Source: an uncultured Bacteroidales bacterium (lineage in GTDB: Bacteria; Bacteroidota; Bacteroidia; Bacteroidales; Paludibacteraceae). Taken from it: a stretch of DNA of 42,732 nucleotides. Each line of letters opens with the position of its first letter. The first letter of the stretch is position 1. Shown one piece after another: positions 40,844 through 42,732 of the stretch. The position numbers were made by a program, and so were the translations under genes. Under the pieces are notes generated by a model. The model was not told where the DNA came from. It made no database searches and worked only from the letters and a program-made list of their open reading frames with translations. The stretch is from positions 1 to 42,732 of the forward strand of contig CAMGMU010000010.1 in the NCBI GenBank assembly GCA_946059305.1, given 5' to 3'.

Positions 40844-42732
40844 TTAGCTTTTTTTCAGTTGGCGAAATTTGGCAAGGCCTTCTACTTGTTCGATTTTGCC
40901 GGCTTTTTTCCACCGCATCAGTATCGTACCGATAGACTGCTTGGTGGTGGATTGCTTGCGCTTCACGCGGAGGGCGATGAGGTCGGACTTATCAAACACC
41001 TCCGGCAAGAGGTCGAGCAGCGACTCTACTGAGCCCTTGGCTGTAGCCATCTCCAGCCCTTGGCTGATTTCCTCTTCGAGTTTCTCGCCAAAGATAGCCA
41101 TCTGCGTGCGGAACGTATATTCGGCCACCCACTCGGCAAACTCGCCAATCTGTTTCTTGTTTTGCCTGCCCTCCATCAGGTAGCAGAGCATACCTGCGCG
41201 GAAACCAATCACCGCAGCACGGCGGCGGAGGATATCGGCCGAATGGCTGTCGGCATCAAGCGCTTGCAAACGTTTGTTTTCCTGCCAACGCATGATGGCA
41301 TTGGAGACAATCGGACAAGCAATAAAGCCCTCTTCGCGGTCAAGCCTGCGCGCCCATTCGATGATCTCCGCTTTCTCCGCATCGGAGTAATCTTCAAAAA
41401 TCGGCATCTGCGCATAGGAGGTATCGGGCAGCTGAGCAAAACACGTTCGCGTCATCAAACCATTCTCCACATTATCCGAAGAGAAGAACCGATTCATGGC
41501 GCGTGGAGTGCCGGTAAATAGCAGGTTGTAATAAACCCTAACTTTTGCCGAAAACGAGTTTTGCGACATATACGATTGCGCGTATTCGGCATTATCAAAA
41601 CCAAGACGATAGATATCCGACTTTTGCGACCAAGTGCCCGCTTTTTCGGTTTTGATAAGCGAATCAATCTCCTCGCAGATACCGATGAGGTGCTTGCCCT
41701 CGGCATAAGTGAGCTTCTGCAGCAGCTTCGCAATGGAGATATTTACGCCATCATTACGCGGGCAGGCATGGGGATCTTCCGGCTGCATCTTGCTGTTTTT
41801 GGCAGCCCGCAATTTTTCCTGATACTGCATTTCCCGCTGCCGCTCAATCTCATCTTGCTCGTTGATGGGTGTCAGCAGCAAATCGATGGGTTTGCGGATA
41901 AACGACTTACCGCTGGCAGCCGGAGCGGTGATGCACGCCATGAAGGATAGCGACTGCTCTTGTCCATCCAAATATCTAAATCGAATGCGGGTGGCGAGTG
42001 CGCCCAAGATGGGAAGCGATGCGATGATCATAGCCGGCCGATAGGCTTCGGGCATGCGTCGGTTTATCAGCCGGAGCAGTCTCGGCACGTACGGCATCGG
42101 CATCTCTGACGCGGCTGACGAGAGCCCTGAGGCTGCAAGATTCTCCTGCGCTGCCGTTGATTCGGCTTCTTGTTCCGCAAGTCGGATGGCAGACTGCAAT
42201 ACGGCATCCATCTTGTTCTTGCGCGGCCGCGAAAGTGCGCTCTTGATCGCCTGCTTGCGTTCTTCTTCCGAAAGCCCAAAGTCGGGCAGAGCGCGAAGCA
42301 ACCAGTCCGGCCGAAAATCGGTGATATAGCGCATGGAAATGGCCATGGAGAAATAGAGGGTGTTGCGTTCACCAACAGACGGGTTGTCGCCTCCGCCGAG
42401 AGCGAGCTGCAAGTGATAAGCAATGCGATCAGTGGGAATGCCGCGGTAGGTAAGCTCACCAAACTTTTCTCCCGTACTTTCATCCACCAATCCGCTATCG
42501 CTGACCGAATGGTTATCTCCATCATTAGCTGCGCTATCAGCTGATTGCTCCCCTCTTTCGAGGGCAACTTGAAAGGTTGCTTGCTCCTGCCAATATTGTC
42601 GAGCCTCTTCCGATGGATATGAGAAAAGACCGAGCGGAGCATAATAATAGACATAGCTGCGGGGCACCAAAAACGATGCGCGGGCGGCATCTTTGGCTAC
42701 GGCATCATACTCCACATCGAGCGCCTCGGAGA
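40844..42732 (-). CDS. DUF3987-type primase/helicase-like protein, N-terminus outside the window
   Basis: The frame stays open to the right edge, so only the C-terminal ~630 residues are seen. The visible start of the sequence (DAVAKDAARASFLVPRSYVYY) looks like the end of a BT4734-like N-terminal domain. The main part has Walker A (APAASGKSF) in a DUF3987-like ATPase domain, as in proteins annotated as VirE- or primase-like in Bacteroidales accessory DNA. A winged-helix-like C-terminus (KQSTTKQSIGTILMRWKKAG) follows. The GTG at 42713-42715 is internal and is not a start. Transcribed leftwards, it ends in front of the terminator at 40767 and array D. Its function is unknown; a link to mobile or phage-like DNA is likely. 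Confidence 0.82.
   Translation of the reverse strand, partial: SEALDVEYDAVAKDAARASFLVPRSYVYYYAPLGLFSYPSEEARQYWQEQATFQVALERGEQSADSAANDGDNHSVSDSGLVDESTGEKFGELTYRGIPTDRIAYHLQLALGGGDNPSVGERNTLYFSMAISMRYITDFRPDWLLRALPDFGLSEEERKQAIKSALSRPRKNKMDAVLQSAIRLAEQEAESTAAQENLAASGLSSAASEMPMPYVPRLLRLINRRMPEAYRPAMIIASLPILGALATRIRFRYLDGQEQSLSFMACITAPAASGKSFIRKPIDLLLTPINEQDEIERQREMQYQEKLRAAKNSKMQPEDPHACPRNDGVNISIAKLLQKLTYAEGKHLIGICEEIDSLIKTEKAGTWSQKSDIYRLGFDNAEYAQSYMSQNSFSAKVRVYYNLLFTGTPRAMNRFFSSDNVENGLMTRTCFAQLPDTSYAQMPIFEDYSDAEKAEIIEWARRLDREEGFIACPIVSNAIMRWQENKRLQALDADSHSADILRRRAAVIGFRAGMLCYLMEGRQNKKQIGEFAEWVAEYTFRTQMAIFGEKLEEEISQGLEMATAKGSVESLLDLLPEVFDKSDLIALRVKRKQSTTKQSIGTILMRWKKAGKIEQVEGLAKFRQLKKS

Overview
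This window looks like a Bacteroidales (Bacteroidetes) chromosome with a type IX secretion system. The evidence is a 2,499-codon SprA gene behind ruvA, a MurF/alanine-racemase fusion of the kind found in this phylum, weak or absent Shine-Dalgarno sites, and promoters of the form TTTG-N19-21-TAnnTTTG. I could place nine to ten such promoters directly. No rRNA, tRNA or CRISPR array was seen. I cannot name a genus from the sequence alone.

Layout. (1) 1-1389 is an accessory-looking patch: one small unknown gene (308-838) inside unusual repeat DNA. It contains arrays of mini-hairpins separated by the invariant hexamer GTTCCA, an 11-bp tandem repeat and a 28/29-bp tandem repeat. (2) 1390-11321 holds thrS, diverging from an era-led run: era, a truncated MurF-Alr fusion, a receiver-like/PEP-synthase-like protein, a MATE exporter and a membrane protein. 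(3) 11397-13263 has a small winged-helix regulator (57 aa), a Cys-rich mini-protein coupled to a ZIP metal transporter, and a MORN-like unknown. (4) 13449-19103 has rpsA, a nucleoside-phosphorylase-like gene, an EF-hand membrane protein, argR and a lipoprotein nitroreductase. (5) 19481-22881 is a leftward cluster: gamma-carbonic-anhydrase-like protein, pyrH, frr, rsgA and a NadR-like kinase. (6) 23065-31262 is ruvA-sprA. (7) 31479-40646 is thiL followed by a surface-glycan locus. (8) 40647-42732 is another GTTCCA array and a DUF3987-type gene cut by the right edge.

The glycan locus is the most coherent functional unit. It encodes a GT4 glycosyltransferase, a KdsD-like sugar-phosphate isomerase, an IspD-like cytidylyltransferase, a KdsC-like phosphatase, a LicC-like nucleotidyltransferase fused to a HisC/CobD-type PLP enzyme, an octopine/nopaline-type dehydrogenase, a LicD phosphotransferase and a GT2. 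The fusion, opine-type dehydrogenase and LicD genes overlap. Together they suggest that a phospho-amino-alcohol is made, N-alkylated, CDP-activated and put on a glycan. That is inference.

Two repeat families stand out. The GTTCCA hairpin arrays have varying but self-complementary arms and occur at both ends of the window. A 61-70-bp piece next to one array recurs inverted about 39.5 kb away. A second family is an approximately 76-84-bp palindromic element with 17-bp terminal inverted repeats, present four times. One copy supplies the last codons and stop of the GT4 gene.
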